A program made the position numbers and the translations under genes. From NCBI GenBank assembly GCA_009746045.1, contig RPFO01000276.1, positions 33,501 through 97,500 of the forward strand: a stretch of DNA of 64,000 nucleotides, read 5' to 3'. Under the pieces are notes generated by a model, which was not told the DNA's origin, made no database searches, and saw only the letters and a list, made by a program, of their open reading frames with translations. The first letter of the stretch is position 1; every line of letters begins with the position of its first letter. The DNA comes from Mesostigma viride. Lineage: Eukaryota > Streptophyta > Mesostigmatophyceae > Mesostigmatales > Mesostigmataceae. Below are positions 45,139-55,005 of this stretch, one piece after another.

Positions 45139-46857
45139 CTCGTCGTCTGTCCCTGGTCCTCTACGGAGGACTGAGTTGAACTCAGTCCTCTCTAGAGGAC
45201 CGAGTTTTTGGGTTTCGTAGAAAATTCGCCCCGGTCAGAATGTTTGACAAAAAAAATTCTCTCAAAATTTATTCAAATACTACGTGAAAAGATCTTTCTT
45301 GGACATATTTTTGGGATTTTTTTGGATTTGGTATGCGCGGCTAACTGTACGGTCAAAGTACAGGTGGTAAGGGTACTTTTCCACGTGAAACGCGAGTTCC
45401 GGAAATGCACGACCTAGCCATGGCGGCTCGCGCCCATGCATGCAGTTTACGTTTGCGGACGAGTTAGCCGTCCAAACTCAGTAAATAGATTTAACATGCC
45501 CTAAAGATGATATAAATCAATTTTTAGCTCGCGGGGATGCGATTTACCCGGTGTCGGCACTGTTCTTGCTGGAAAAAACTGCGATAAGGCAGGTCGACGG
45601 AATTGATTACTGCGCTTGCTTTCCGGCGCAATTTCAATGGCTGATAGGTTTCTTTCTACATGTTAACATGAGTTGCATTAGAATATATTGAGTGACAGTA
45701 TAGATTTGATGATCTCGACCATTCTGTCACGTCATGGTCTATGTGCCGCAAAGTGCCACTTTTGCGGGCACCGCCTGGGCCAAGGTAACGCCAGCCGTGC
45801 CAGGTAAAGCCGGATAATCGTTGCCTCTTCGTTCCTTGATGTTCGTACATGAGTTTAAGCTTGCGAGGCGTTGTCAGGTTCAAGTCTTGATGCTCTTTCT
45901 TGACCGTTGCCTGCCCCTCTCTAAAACCCCCTTTTCAGATGATGTTAGCAGGCATTTGCCTTAACCCAGTGTAGTTGTGCAGGGTTTTAGGAGCTGTGCA
46001 GGTTTAAACACCTTCATAGATGTTAGTTATTCTTTTGCTACGTTCATACTGCATGATTGTGTGGCCACGGGCTGCGTCAAGGGTGCATTCAAGCTTTTAC
46101 GGGTGAGTGAAAAGTCTTGGTGACAAACCACTGCCATCATGTGCCAGCAACTATGTTGGCCACATCATGGCAAGGCAAAACAGTTATAGCCATATCTATT
46201 GTTGTTTGAAACAATGGAAATATGCTTAACCTACCCATTATATTGGTGGTTGACACTTATAACATAACCCTTTGTTGGTAGGTATCCAAGCCCATTCCCT
46301 ACATGCATGCATAGGCTCTCACTACATGATAAGGCATGATATACCTGAAGTATGATGATGCAAGTGTGTTGTCCTGTAATGCTTGAAGGGAAATGAGTTG
46401 ATTGGGATGGTTGGTGGCCACGGTGATGTAGTATGACCGCACTTACATGCTAGCAAAGTTAGCAAAAGCCCCATTCCTCTCCTGAGGACTGAGAGTTTTT
46501 TAATTGTTTCAGGCAGTTGCAGTGGCCAAATGGAGCCCAGTTTTTTGCCACGCTTCAAGAACTATGTTGTTTACATGCCTATATTTTTTCTTCATGCACC
46601 AGGATTTGATTGAATTTTTCCCACTCGTTCTTATCCCGAAAAATGCAAATTCGCGAGGGGCGCCCAACGTCCGTGTAATTTTCAGGTGTTCGGGTCAAGT
46701 TTTCACATATGCAGTATTTTTGCCAACAAAATGATATCTAGTACACCCCAGATCCACATCAAAACATTTGGGATGGACCCCCCACCTAGTCGCTACACGC
46801 GGTTGAAAATTGTCAACTCAGTCCTCCTGTGAGGACTGAGTTGGGACAGACGACGAG
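45139..46857. mobile_element. TTAA-bounded DNA transposon, copy 2
   Basis: TTAA (45135-45138) then CTCGTCGTCTGTCCC, and GGGACAGACGACGAG (46843-46857) then TTAA (46858-46861): a perfect 15-bp TIR with the TTAA duplication. Each end also has a small hairpin of AACTCAGTCCTC and GAGGACTGAGTT. The interior is diverged from copy 1 but collinear over about 1.1 kb (CATGGCGGC, TTCTTGCTGGAAAAAACTGC, CACCGCCTGGGCCAAGGTAA, ATGCTCTTTCTTGACC). Confidence 0.8.
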
Positions 46858-46939
46858 TTAAAGAAGAGAGAGGGAGTGAATGCGGTGTTCAAGCTGAGCT
46901 GGGACCACTACTAAGGTCGGCCAGCAACATCTGGATGTA

Positions 46940-48895
46940 GTCCATGACAGGTTTACCCAGCTTTCTAGGAATGTCCTTGGGGCCAGGCCAGGTCAGGATG
47001 TGCCGCCCTGGTTGGCCAAGCCGCTGGGGCCGGGCCGGCCAGACCAAGGGCGGTATCTACCTGACTGGTGCGAGCAAGATGTCCTACAAATGCTATCCTA
47101 CTACGCTGCCTAATCTCGTCCGAAATGCGAGGCATACCCTGACACAAAGACTCTAATGACCTATGCGTGGAAAACCCTACATTCAGGACCTGTCGGAGCA
47201 TCCTGTAAACCGTGCCGTCTAGCTTGGCCGCCAGTGTGTCCGTGAGTGTCCATATGCCTCGGCGCCATACGTAAGCACCGTGAGGACGAGTCCTTACCTT
47301 GAAGAGCATTCGCTTGCGGTGGTCGCGCCCAGGCCTTTCGAGTGCCAGTAGGTGTTGAGCGAACGAAGCCTAGCCCAGGCCAGGCCGATGAGGATGTCAA
47401 AATAGTTGGCGGTGTCGGGTACTGAGCATGCTCCCCAGCAGTTTGAAGCGCTCACGGAACGGTACCTCCGTCCCGTCTAGCAGCCGCTGCAGCGGCGGGC
47501 GACTGGAGGCCGGCCAACGCGCCATCGCCTCAGTTTTGACACTCATCTCCAACCCCACCGCCCGCGCCTCCAAGCCCAGACAGTCCCGCAGCAAGGTCTG
47601 AATGTGCTCGGGGCGCGCGATGAGGGTGGTATCATCCGCATAAATCAGGTCGGACAGGCGGTAGCCAGGGCCACCGCCGCCGTGTTTGCGCTCGAGCCGC
47701 CGGGCTCGAACCCCTTAAGAGCAGTAAAGCGCGCACGTGCCCGGCGCATGACGTGATCCACGACAATAATGAACAGATATGTATGGGGACAGGACACAAC
47801 CTTGCCACACCCCGCGTGGTGAAGGGGGAATGGTGGGGTGGTGCCTTCCACAGTCCGCACTACTGCCTGTGAGCCCTCATACAGTCGAAGAATGGCAGCA
47901 ATAAACGCTGGTGGTACCCGATCCAGAGCTAGCCGGGATGGCCCAAAGAGCCTCCCAGAGGGACTGTGTCAAAGGCCTTGATATAGTCAACAATTAAATT
48001 AAGACCAGCGGCAAACTGTCAGGGCAATTAAGGCGACGCACCTCCTCCATCAACCGGCGCGCGACATATATACAGCCATGACAGTGCTACAACCACGACG
48101 GAAACCCATCTGAGACTCACCCAGGTGTGGGTCCAGCGCGGCGCGGAGCCTGTGCAGCATCATGCGCATGAAGACCTTCAGCGCGGCGCTCTGAAGGCAG
48201 ACACCCCGATAGTTACCGGGGTCAGCAGCAGAGCCACTCTAGTTGTACAGCATGACGCGGATGGCCGTCTGCCACTCAGCAGGCGGAGGCTCATCAGAGA
48301 GCAGGACACGGTTGCAGAACGCCAGCAGAAGATCCTTCACCGCCGGGTCAGGGGTCTTCAGCAGCTCAGCAGAAAGGTCGGTCGGCACCGACCGCCGCGT
48401 CGTACCGCAGGCGAGCAAGGGCGCCGTCCAATTCCTTCAAGTTGAAGGGGTGGACGACGTCGTTGGTGGCAAGGCAGCCCTCCTGCAAGGCGGGGACTTG
48501 GTAATCCGCGGCCGAGGAGGGGGGCGCCGGCGGCGGCGGGGGTCCTGCAACCCCGAGACGGGCGGCCGTCTCGGGGTGAAGCGGCGGCCCGGGGGAGGCG
48601 CGAGCCCCACCTGTCAAGGAAACATTGTGGGCCAACCAGCGGTCAAGGCTGACCGGCGCCGTGCCGTCCCCCGTGTGCTCCACCGGGGTGCGCTGCCGCC
48701 GGCCGCCGAGCCGGTCGAGGTGGTACCACATGTCCTTGCCCTGGTTGCGAGCTTGGCAGGCCTTGGCATCTGCGATGCACTGGGCCGCCTCTGCGTCCTG
48801 AGCGTGCTCGTAGGCCTCCACGAGGGCGGCCTTGAGCACCGGTTTCTGCAGCGGGTCCCGGTTACGCTTGAGGCGGTGCCGGGCGGCCAAGACCT
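46940..48895 (-). pseudogene. Non-LTR reverse transcriptase, decayed
   Basis: Read on the minus strand, the 48366-48890 part gives an N-terminal region (DMWYHLDRLGGRR, VVHPFNLKELDGALARLRYD). Fragments then read NYRGVCLQSAALKVF, LDPHLGESQMGFRRGC and the catalytic LIYADDTTLIARPEHIQTLL near 47600-47645. A C-terminal part reads RQRSRIAFVGHLART near 47070. The palm motifs are recognisable, but stops and frameshifts separate them. It is different from the 29562 copy and carries no visible endonuclease box. Confidence 0.8.
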
Positions 48896-48939
48896 ATCCC
48901 CCCTATGTCCAGGCCTATGTCCCGCCCTAGGTGCTGTCC

Positions 48940-49085
48940 AGAATACATAGCGGTGTGCAGGTGCACTTTGTGCACTCAGAGCAGACCGGTGTAGTTTACA
49001 CCCTACCCTTGCCGGAAGTAGCCAAGAGTGTATTAAAAGCCATACGCCCCTTCTCAGGGATTAATTAATTAATTAATTAAACTCG
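48940..49085 (+). mobile_element. Retroposon 3' module with (TTAA)n tail
   Basis: GAATACATAGCGGTGTGCAG, GGTGTAGTTTACACCCTACC, TATTAAAAGCCATACGCCCC, then CTCAGGGA and (TTAA)n. At the tail it abuts a minus-oriented ORF1 element. Confidence 0.75.
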
Positions 49086-49520
49086 TGCTCCCGTTGGGGA
49101 GTCACGGAGCACCGAAGTGCTTTTAATCCCTGTGTGTGCACTACAGGAGAAAGGGCAGAGACCCCCAGTCTCCTTCATGCCAAAGGCATGCCACAGCCGC
49201 AATCGGGCGCGTTAGCTAAACGGACACGCTAACGATCCGGCAAACTGTGGGTGCAATAAGACCCATGTAAGCGTAGCATAACAAGTATAGCGTGGGCAAG
49301 TAATCTGAACATAGCCAGGGCGTAGCATGGCTGTACTAGGACTAGGCTAAGGCTATGGCTGGTTGTATACCGTGCGTTGGCGGCACGTGACTAGGTGTGT
49401 TGGCACAGCTAGGCAAACATTCTAGGCATGGCTGCCTTAGCGGCAGTGACTCCAATGGTTGCAAGCTAGGGCTATTGCTATTCTAGCCCGCTGGGGGCGT
49501 CCACATCTTGTGGTTGATCA
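49086..49520 (-). mobile_element. 3' region of the ORF1 element, duplicated at 63374-63790
   Basis: Downstream of ORF1 on the minus strand. The same sequence (ACTCGTGCTCCCGTTGGGGA, then TCCTTCATGCCAAAGGCATG, then GTACCGTGCGTTGGC-like) occurs near the window's right end. No ORF is seen. Confidence 0.7.
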
Positions 49521-50849
49521 TCAGGTCCCCGCCCCTCCAGTACACCTTGGGCTTCTGCGGGGGTCCTGCTTATGGCGGAGGTATTCCGGCCACAGGTCGC
49601 GTCGCTGCTGTTGCTGAGCGGGGGTTAGGTCGTCATCCAGCGTCCAGGTGAGGTCGTGCAACCGCTTGCGACGAGAGAGGAACCGCTGCTTATCCTCAGG
49701 GGAGAGGAAGGTGAGCAGGACTGGTGGGGTGGCCGCCTTGTCCCGTGAGTGGGGAAGGCGGTGGCACCCACGCAGTTCTACCTCACCTACCAGGCCCATG
49801 AGGGTAAGAAGCTGGTTCTTGATCTCGTCAGCAAGGGAGGTTGACGTCTCACCTGGCTTCTGGGGGAAGCGACGTAGCACCACTCGGCACTCGCGGCGAG
49901 CGCGATCGGTGACCTCCCGTTGCTGGGCCTGGCGGTGGTCCTCCAGCTCCTGGAGCTTCGTGGCGATGGCGTCGGTGGTGGAGGCGGTCGCTGACCGCAG
50001 CAGGTCCGCATAGGAGAGCGGGAGGTCACCAGCATCCTGCCGGGGTGGCTGGGAGGCAATGGTGGCCGTCTGCTCCGCTAGCTTTGGGACCTGTGTGGCC
50101 AGGGCCTCGGTGTGGGCGGTGATGGCCTCAAGCTTCTTCATGAGCACGCCGCACTTGCCTTCCACCTGGTTAAGGCGAGAGACAAGTGCAGCATGCGTTT
50201 CCGAAGCCTGCGCCGCGGTGTGTAGCGCCGTGAACTGTGGTTGTAGCTTGTGGACGACCTTGGTTTCCACGTTGGAGACCTGGGCCTCGACCGTGTTGAG
50301 CGTGGTGTTCAGCGATGTCAGCTTCTCGGCCAGCGGCCAGGTCACGTGCTCCTCCAGCACTGCGCGGATGTCATCCTTGCAGAGGGAGGAAGCCGATGGG
50401 GCTGCCGGCTGTGCGGGGGCGGGGGCTTTGAGCGCTCTGCTGATGTCGGCGAAGCTGCGCTGGTAGTAGCTGGTCAAGATAACCGTGCGTTGGCGGGATT
50501 CGTCACAGGTGTAGAGCCAGGACGTGTCGCGGTAGTCGATAGCCGTCCCCCCTCTCCAGGCCACAAAGAGCTTCCGCTCCTGTGTGAGGAACTGGAGAAC
50601 TTCGACGACTTCCTGCGGCGACAGCTTCTGCCACTCGAGGAGGGTGAACAGTTGGTCGCCGGGCAAGAATTTGCTCCATTTGTGGCGATCGTGGCAGGGT
50701 TTCTTGGGCTCAGGCGAGGCGCTTGGCGATGGGTCTGCTGGCGGTGAGTTGGCGAGCCCAGGCGGCTGGGCAAGAACGATGGCGAGAGGGTTGGGCTGGG
50801 AGCCGGTAAGCTCCTTTTCCAAACCCCGTTTTGCTTTAGGGGTCGTCAT
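49521..50849 (-). CDS. Retrotransposon ORF1 protein (L1 ORF1p-like), C-terminal frameshift
   Basis: 442 codons from the ATG at 50849. The N-terminus is Pro/Ser-rich and basic. Residues about 45-130 are a unique part (FLPGDQLFTLLEWQKLSPQE, DTSWLYTCDESRQ). About 160-290 is heptad-like coiled coil (EKLTSLNTTLNTVEAQVSN, SRLNQVEGKCGVLMKKLEAI). About 310-410 is an RRM-like fold plus C-terminal domain typical of L1-type ORF1p (RRECRVVLRRFPQKPGETS, GCHRLPHSRDKA, PPVLLTFLSPEDKQRFLSRR, LDDDLTPAQQQQRRDLWPEY). Such proteins bind RNA and trimerise. The end is RRSPRCTGGAGT, whereas the copies at 61646 and 63786 continue with a VYWRGGDL motif. Comparison with the 63.8-kb copy shows a 2-bp insertion near 49553, so the last ~20 residues are lost. 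Confidence 0.85.
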   Translation of the reverse strand: MTTPKAKRGLEKELTGSQPNPLAIVLAQPPGLANSPPADPSPSASPEPKKPCHDRHKWSKFLPGDQLFTLLEWQKLSPQEVVEVLQFLTQERKLFVAWRGGTAIDYRDTSWLYTCDESRQRTVILTSYYQRSFADISRALKAPAPAQPAAPSASSLCKDDIRAVLEEHVTWPLAEKLTSLNTTLNTVEAQVSNVETKVVHKLQPQFTALHTAAQASETHAALVSRLNQVEGKCGVLMKKLEAITAHTEALATQVPKLAEQTATIASQPPRQDAGDLPLSYADLLRSATASTTDAIATKLQELEDHRQAQQREVTDRARRECRVVLRRFPQKPGETSTSLADEIKNQLLTLMGLVGEVELRGCHRLPHSRDKAATPPVLLTFLSPEDKQRFLSRRKRLHDLTWTLDDDLTPAQQQQRRDLWPEYLRHKQDPRRSPRCTGGAGT

Positions 50850-51000
50850 AGCTGCTTGTCACGTGATAACTTTGGCAATACTGCGTTTCAGCCGTAACCG
50901 ATTATACCGGCGGGTGCGTCTCAAAAAAAGCGCATCGAATGCAAGTGGTCTGACCGAATTTGGGGCTCAGATGCAAAAGATCTGAACTCCGCCGTCAGCC
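50850..51000 (-). promoter_or_regulatory. Probable 5' UTR/promoter of the ORF1 element
   Basis: Upstream of the ATG on the minus strand, the order of blocks (GGCTGACGGCGGAG, CCCCAAATTCGG, GAGACGCACCC, GGTATAATCGG, then ACGCAGTATTG) parallels that before the ORF1 starts at 40529 and 63048. Confidence 0.45.
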
Positions 51001-51044
51001 ATTTTCGTATCCTCTGCGCATGGCTACCTCGTGGCTCGTGGCTC

Positions 51045-51382
51045 CACAATTCTCAGGGATATGTGCTACATGTACTCCCAACGGAGTTATGTTACAATTC
51101 CATTCCATTCCATTCCATTCCATTCCATTCCATTCCATTCCATTCCATTCCATTCCATTCCATTCCATTCCATTCCATTCCATTCCATTCCATTCCATTC
51201 CATTCCATTCCATTCCATTCCATTCCATTCCATTCCATTCCATTCCATTCCATTCCATTCCATTCGATTCGATTCGATTCGATTCGATTCGATTCGATTC
51301 GATTCGATTCGATTCGATTCGATTCGATTCGATTCGATTCGATTCGATTCGATTCGATTCGATTCAATTCAATTCAATTCAA
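51045..51382 (+). repeat. Retroposon 3' end with compound (ATTCC)n(ATTCG)n(ATTCA)n tail
   Basis: TTCTCAGGGATATGTGCTAC and CCAACGGAGTTATGTTACA are followed by about 33 ATTCC units (51098-51264), about 20 ATTCG units (to 51365) and about 4 ATTCA units. The tract is open in all plus frames and makes chance ORFs of FHSIP/FDSIR repeats. Confidence 0.95.
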
Positions 51383-51840
51383 TGGACTGTTCCTTTGCAT
51401 GCCATTAGATCAGCCCACCATTACTTCTCAACTATACTAAGGTAATTGATTTGCATCATCCTGCCTACTTAATTTCCTTGCAGGAAACATGACGGCTGGT
51501 CGACATGAGGGCGGACTTTCACACTTCCCCCTCCCGCCCCCCCCCCCCCGGCACGTTCGCCATCATCCATCCATGCAGGCCCCCCTGTACAGACTGCCAC
51601 ACGGCCTTCGAGTCTGTTCGCCTTTCCTCTCAGACAACGACTCTAGTACTTACATGACATTGGAATGCCGTGCGTCCAAGAATAGTTGTCTAAATGCCCT
51701 AGAGATCCCATGCCCAGAATTTCACCTGGGATACTGTGCACGTATACATGCATACTTGTTTGTCAATTGATGAATCAGCAGTATATGGCAGCATCAACAC
51801 ACACCAAAAGCGTGGGTGTGCGGCGTCTAACCCATGCTCC

Positions 51841-54129
51841 TCACTGGTTGCCAGTGAAGTGCTGCACAACCCAGTACAAACCGGCTCCAACACCCAAGGC
51901 CAGCGCAATCTCAGCAATCTCCTTGACCTTGCCATCCATTCCCCCCGTGGCACCCTGGGAGCTGCTGGAGGGGCTGCCAGCTGGCGTCTTGACAGTCTTC
52001 TCCGCGTTCTCAATCAGGTTGTACACATCGTCCAAGCCTGAGGATTTTACCATGCCGCCATGTCAGCAACCAACAGGTAGAACATCGCATCGGCGGAACA
52101 CCAACACCACAAGCCACATGGCATGGGACATGGAAGGCAAGGCATATGGTTAATCACAAAAACCCACGCATATGTGTTGGCCAGCGGTGGACACGCTCTT
52201 ACTGCATCAAAAGTGGCGTTTACATGGTACCTTGGACCACGCACAAGGAGGTGCTATACCACATGGCACTGATGGCACCTTGCGGGACAACCGCCACGAG
52301 GCTCTCTTCCCAATGGCTGCGCATGCTCGACCCGTCAGCTAGATACTGGTCTCTCGATAGTAGCCGCTAGCACCTGGAGATAGGGTCGGGGGAAAGACCA
52401 GTCAGAGTACGCGACCACCACCTTTATGCGACCGTGGTGGACAAGGGAGCGCAGGGGTATAGGAGCAGCGAGGAGAATGCGGCTCGGCGAGGATACTGGT
52501 CGTATTCAACCCTTAACCCATGAGTGGACTTTGCCAAATACTGTCATATTTGGATGCAAGTATGCATGTGTCATTTACGAGCTTGCACTTGATTGCCTCT
52601 CAATTTGGGTGAGTAAGTTGATACTCACTCCACAAAAAAACAGGGAGGGTCATGGAGTTAAGGACACCAAGTGATCAACCAACGCGTGGGGTAAGACAAC
52701 GGACACTAGGCCTCCAATCAGGCTGACTACTTTCATACAAGGCATGTAGCTTTGCCGCCACAGCTGTCAGATCAGCTTCATTGCCCAACATAATTCTCAT
52801 AAGGACCCCTTGGCAAATTTGAAACAGCCAAAACACTTTTGGTATGGAAGGTTCCCACATGAACATATCTGAAGACAGCACTTGCAGGCTATCTTTATAG
52901 CAAGATAGCATTTGCAGGCTATCTATCTAGCCAGATATCTCTAGCTTAATGAAACAATTTCATCTGCTACAAATCGATTTCCTGCCACGCCCCCTCCCCC
53001 TCCTCAAAAGACCTTGGATAAAGGAGAGATATTGGCTTTTGCATACCAATACTCTCTATTCAAGGCGACAAGCAAGGAAATTTACAACAAATACTACCCA
53101 ACACGATGTTGCCCAGATTAGGGGCAAGGCAGATCGCATCAGCAAAAACAAGAAGACCACTTCAGCACCCATCACAAAAGTTGGCAGCATCTTGTGCCAC
53201 CGCGTAGCAAGCGGAAGAGGCCATGGTATGCCCAATCACAAGAAGAGAGCAGTCTGCGTGCGCCAGTGGACAAGAGCAACCTGCTGCACTGGCCAAGCAT
53301 TAAAGAAAACTAGCATCTATCTACAAGTATTCCTTCATAGATGTAAACTGGGACCTCTGCCAATATGGCCTACAAAGAAACAAAAGACTTTGATACGACA
53401 TACTTTATTGGCGATGCTTACCGATGTTTGCCATATCCTCATCCGTTGGCTCCATCTTCTTGGCTTGGCACACCATTCGGCGGCCCGACTTCAACGTGCA
53501 GGCTTTTAGAGGACGCGCAGCGTTAGTCTGAAAAGCACCACTCCATCCGGCCGACATTATTGCCACTTGATGAGTCAAATAGACAACCTTGAAGAAATTT
53601 GATCACTAAGACTCGTTGGCATTGCGAAGAGATGTGCAGATGCATGGTAGCACTTTTGGCGGCGGCATGACATCAAATGTCAATACACAATCCCGGGGAG
53701 AGCGACATGAGGTAGTATGCCCGGGAATCACCACACAAGGCCAGACAGAGGGGCCAGAAGCTAGGAAATCACAAGAATGAACTTGTCATGTCGTGCTCAC
53801 AAGGTTCTACAAACAATAAATTGGTTTCCAAAATGAATGCAGTGAAATTCACTAATGCAATAAACACACACATATTCTCTTCCTACCGGCGGCAAACGGC
53901 GAAAAATACTATATTGATAGGAACAAATAGTACAATGCGCACACCAACTATGACGCATATAAGAGGGACCTTCAACGACAGAACTTTTCACGTTAAAATA
54001 CAAAAATTTAAGCAAACAGCTGCTTACCTTGACACACGCGGCCCCCGATCGCCGACGCCCGAGGGTGGCTGCGGTCAGTGACATTGCAGAAGCGGCAGCC
54101 ATGCAGGGAAGGCACTGAGCAGAGGCCAT
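51841..54129 (-). CDS. Small, probably plastid-targeted single-span membrane protein (unknown)
   Basis: Exons 54129-54028, 53527-53422 and 52037-51841, with introns of 500 and 1384 bp. Splice sites are AAG|GTAAGC, TTTTCAG, CG|GTAAGC and CCTCAG, phases 0 and 1, and the join gives 134 residues. Residues 1-60 look like a chloroplast transit peptide: MASAQCLPCMAAASAMSLTA, few acidic residues, then Arg-rich, with KSGRRMVCQAKK as a likely cleavage neighbourhood. The mature part starts MEPTDEDMANIG, then LDDVYNLIENAEKTVK, a Ser/Gly linker, and KVKEIAEIALALGVGAGLYW followed by VVQHFTGNQ, one hydrophobic span close to the C-terminus. I do not recognise the family; CURT1, SecE and PsbX-like proteins were considered but do not match by motif. 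TTACA at 51650-51654 is a TGTAA poly(A) signal on the minus strand about 190 bp beyond the stop. Confidence 0.7.
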
Positions 54130-55005
54130 TTTGCAGGGTGTGAATTCGGACTTGGCTTAGTAAAATAACACGTTATTGTGCGTGATTATTTTTTTGCCCG
54201 TGTAAGCTGTGACTGGTGGCAACCCTGCTCCCGCCGACTGCTTCGTCTATTATCTCACTTCGTCGTTATCTGCACAGAAAGAATCATCTGCAAGAGACTG
54301 ATGATTGCCTCACAGCGATTTGCCACGGCAGCATTGGTGGCGCTGGGGCCTGGGTCCTAACACCGTCGCATCCGTCGTCAAGCTACCGGTAGTCCGGTAT
54401 ACACAATACACAAACGCTTCCAGCACTTTTTGGCTACTTCAGTTGTTGGCCATGTTGTTTGAAGAAAGTAAATTGTGCTTCAACGTGGCTCATTATTATT
54501 AAGTTCTCCGATCACTACATACGGAGTACCTTACATTACAGTACTTAACGATCCCAACAACATATCCTGACATACGGCTGATCGTACGATTAAACTGCAG
54601 GCTGTGCAGCTGGCAGCAGACGGCTCGCGACTTGGGAGTTAGGAGCAGCAGGCTGCAGCCTGCAGGCCTTGGATTATGGAGGCGCTCGGAATAAGCGTTT
54701 CCTACCGGCGGACATTTATTTTACTACGCTCCGCGGTAAACGCTGGACTGATTCTCCGTAGAACGCAGACATTAACAACAGCAAGCTAAAATTGTCCGAG
54801 CGCCGCATTTTGGCGCTGCACGTGAAGTTGGCAGCTGTTACACTCTACAGCTTTGCCTTCGGTGTTGCGAGAAACTTTTTCCTGGTCTCGGGACTCGGAG
54901 ACGACGGTTACTAAGCAGATGCAGCGGTTCATGACAATGGTTAATAGCGGGCATAGATGAGTTCCTCTTAGGTGCATGCTTGGGCTCCTCGCACCCGGCA
55001 CCACG
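54130..55005. promoter_or_regulatory. Shared upstream region of two divergent genes
   Basis: 876 bp separate the start of the plastid-type protein (minus) from the eEF1A-type start (plus). It must hold both promoters. No TATA box or known operator stands out. GC-rich palindromic GCAGGCTGCAGCCTGCAGGC lies at about 54648-54667. Confidence 0.4.

Noticed and set aside
50960-51445. ORFs of FHSIP/FDSIR and MEWNG repeats
   Set aside because: Translations of the pentanucleotide microsatellite on either strand.
52675-52911. Minus ORF with LGNEADLTAVAAKLHALYE as an extra exon of the plastid-type gene
   Set aside because: The flanking exons already join in phase 1, and no suitable splice pair around this ORF keeps the frame. 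It is treated as intron sequence.
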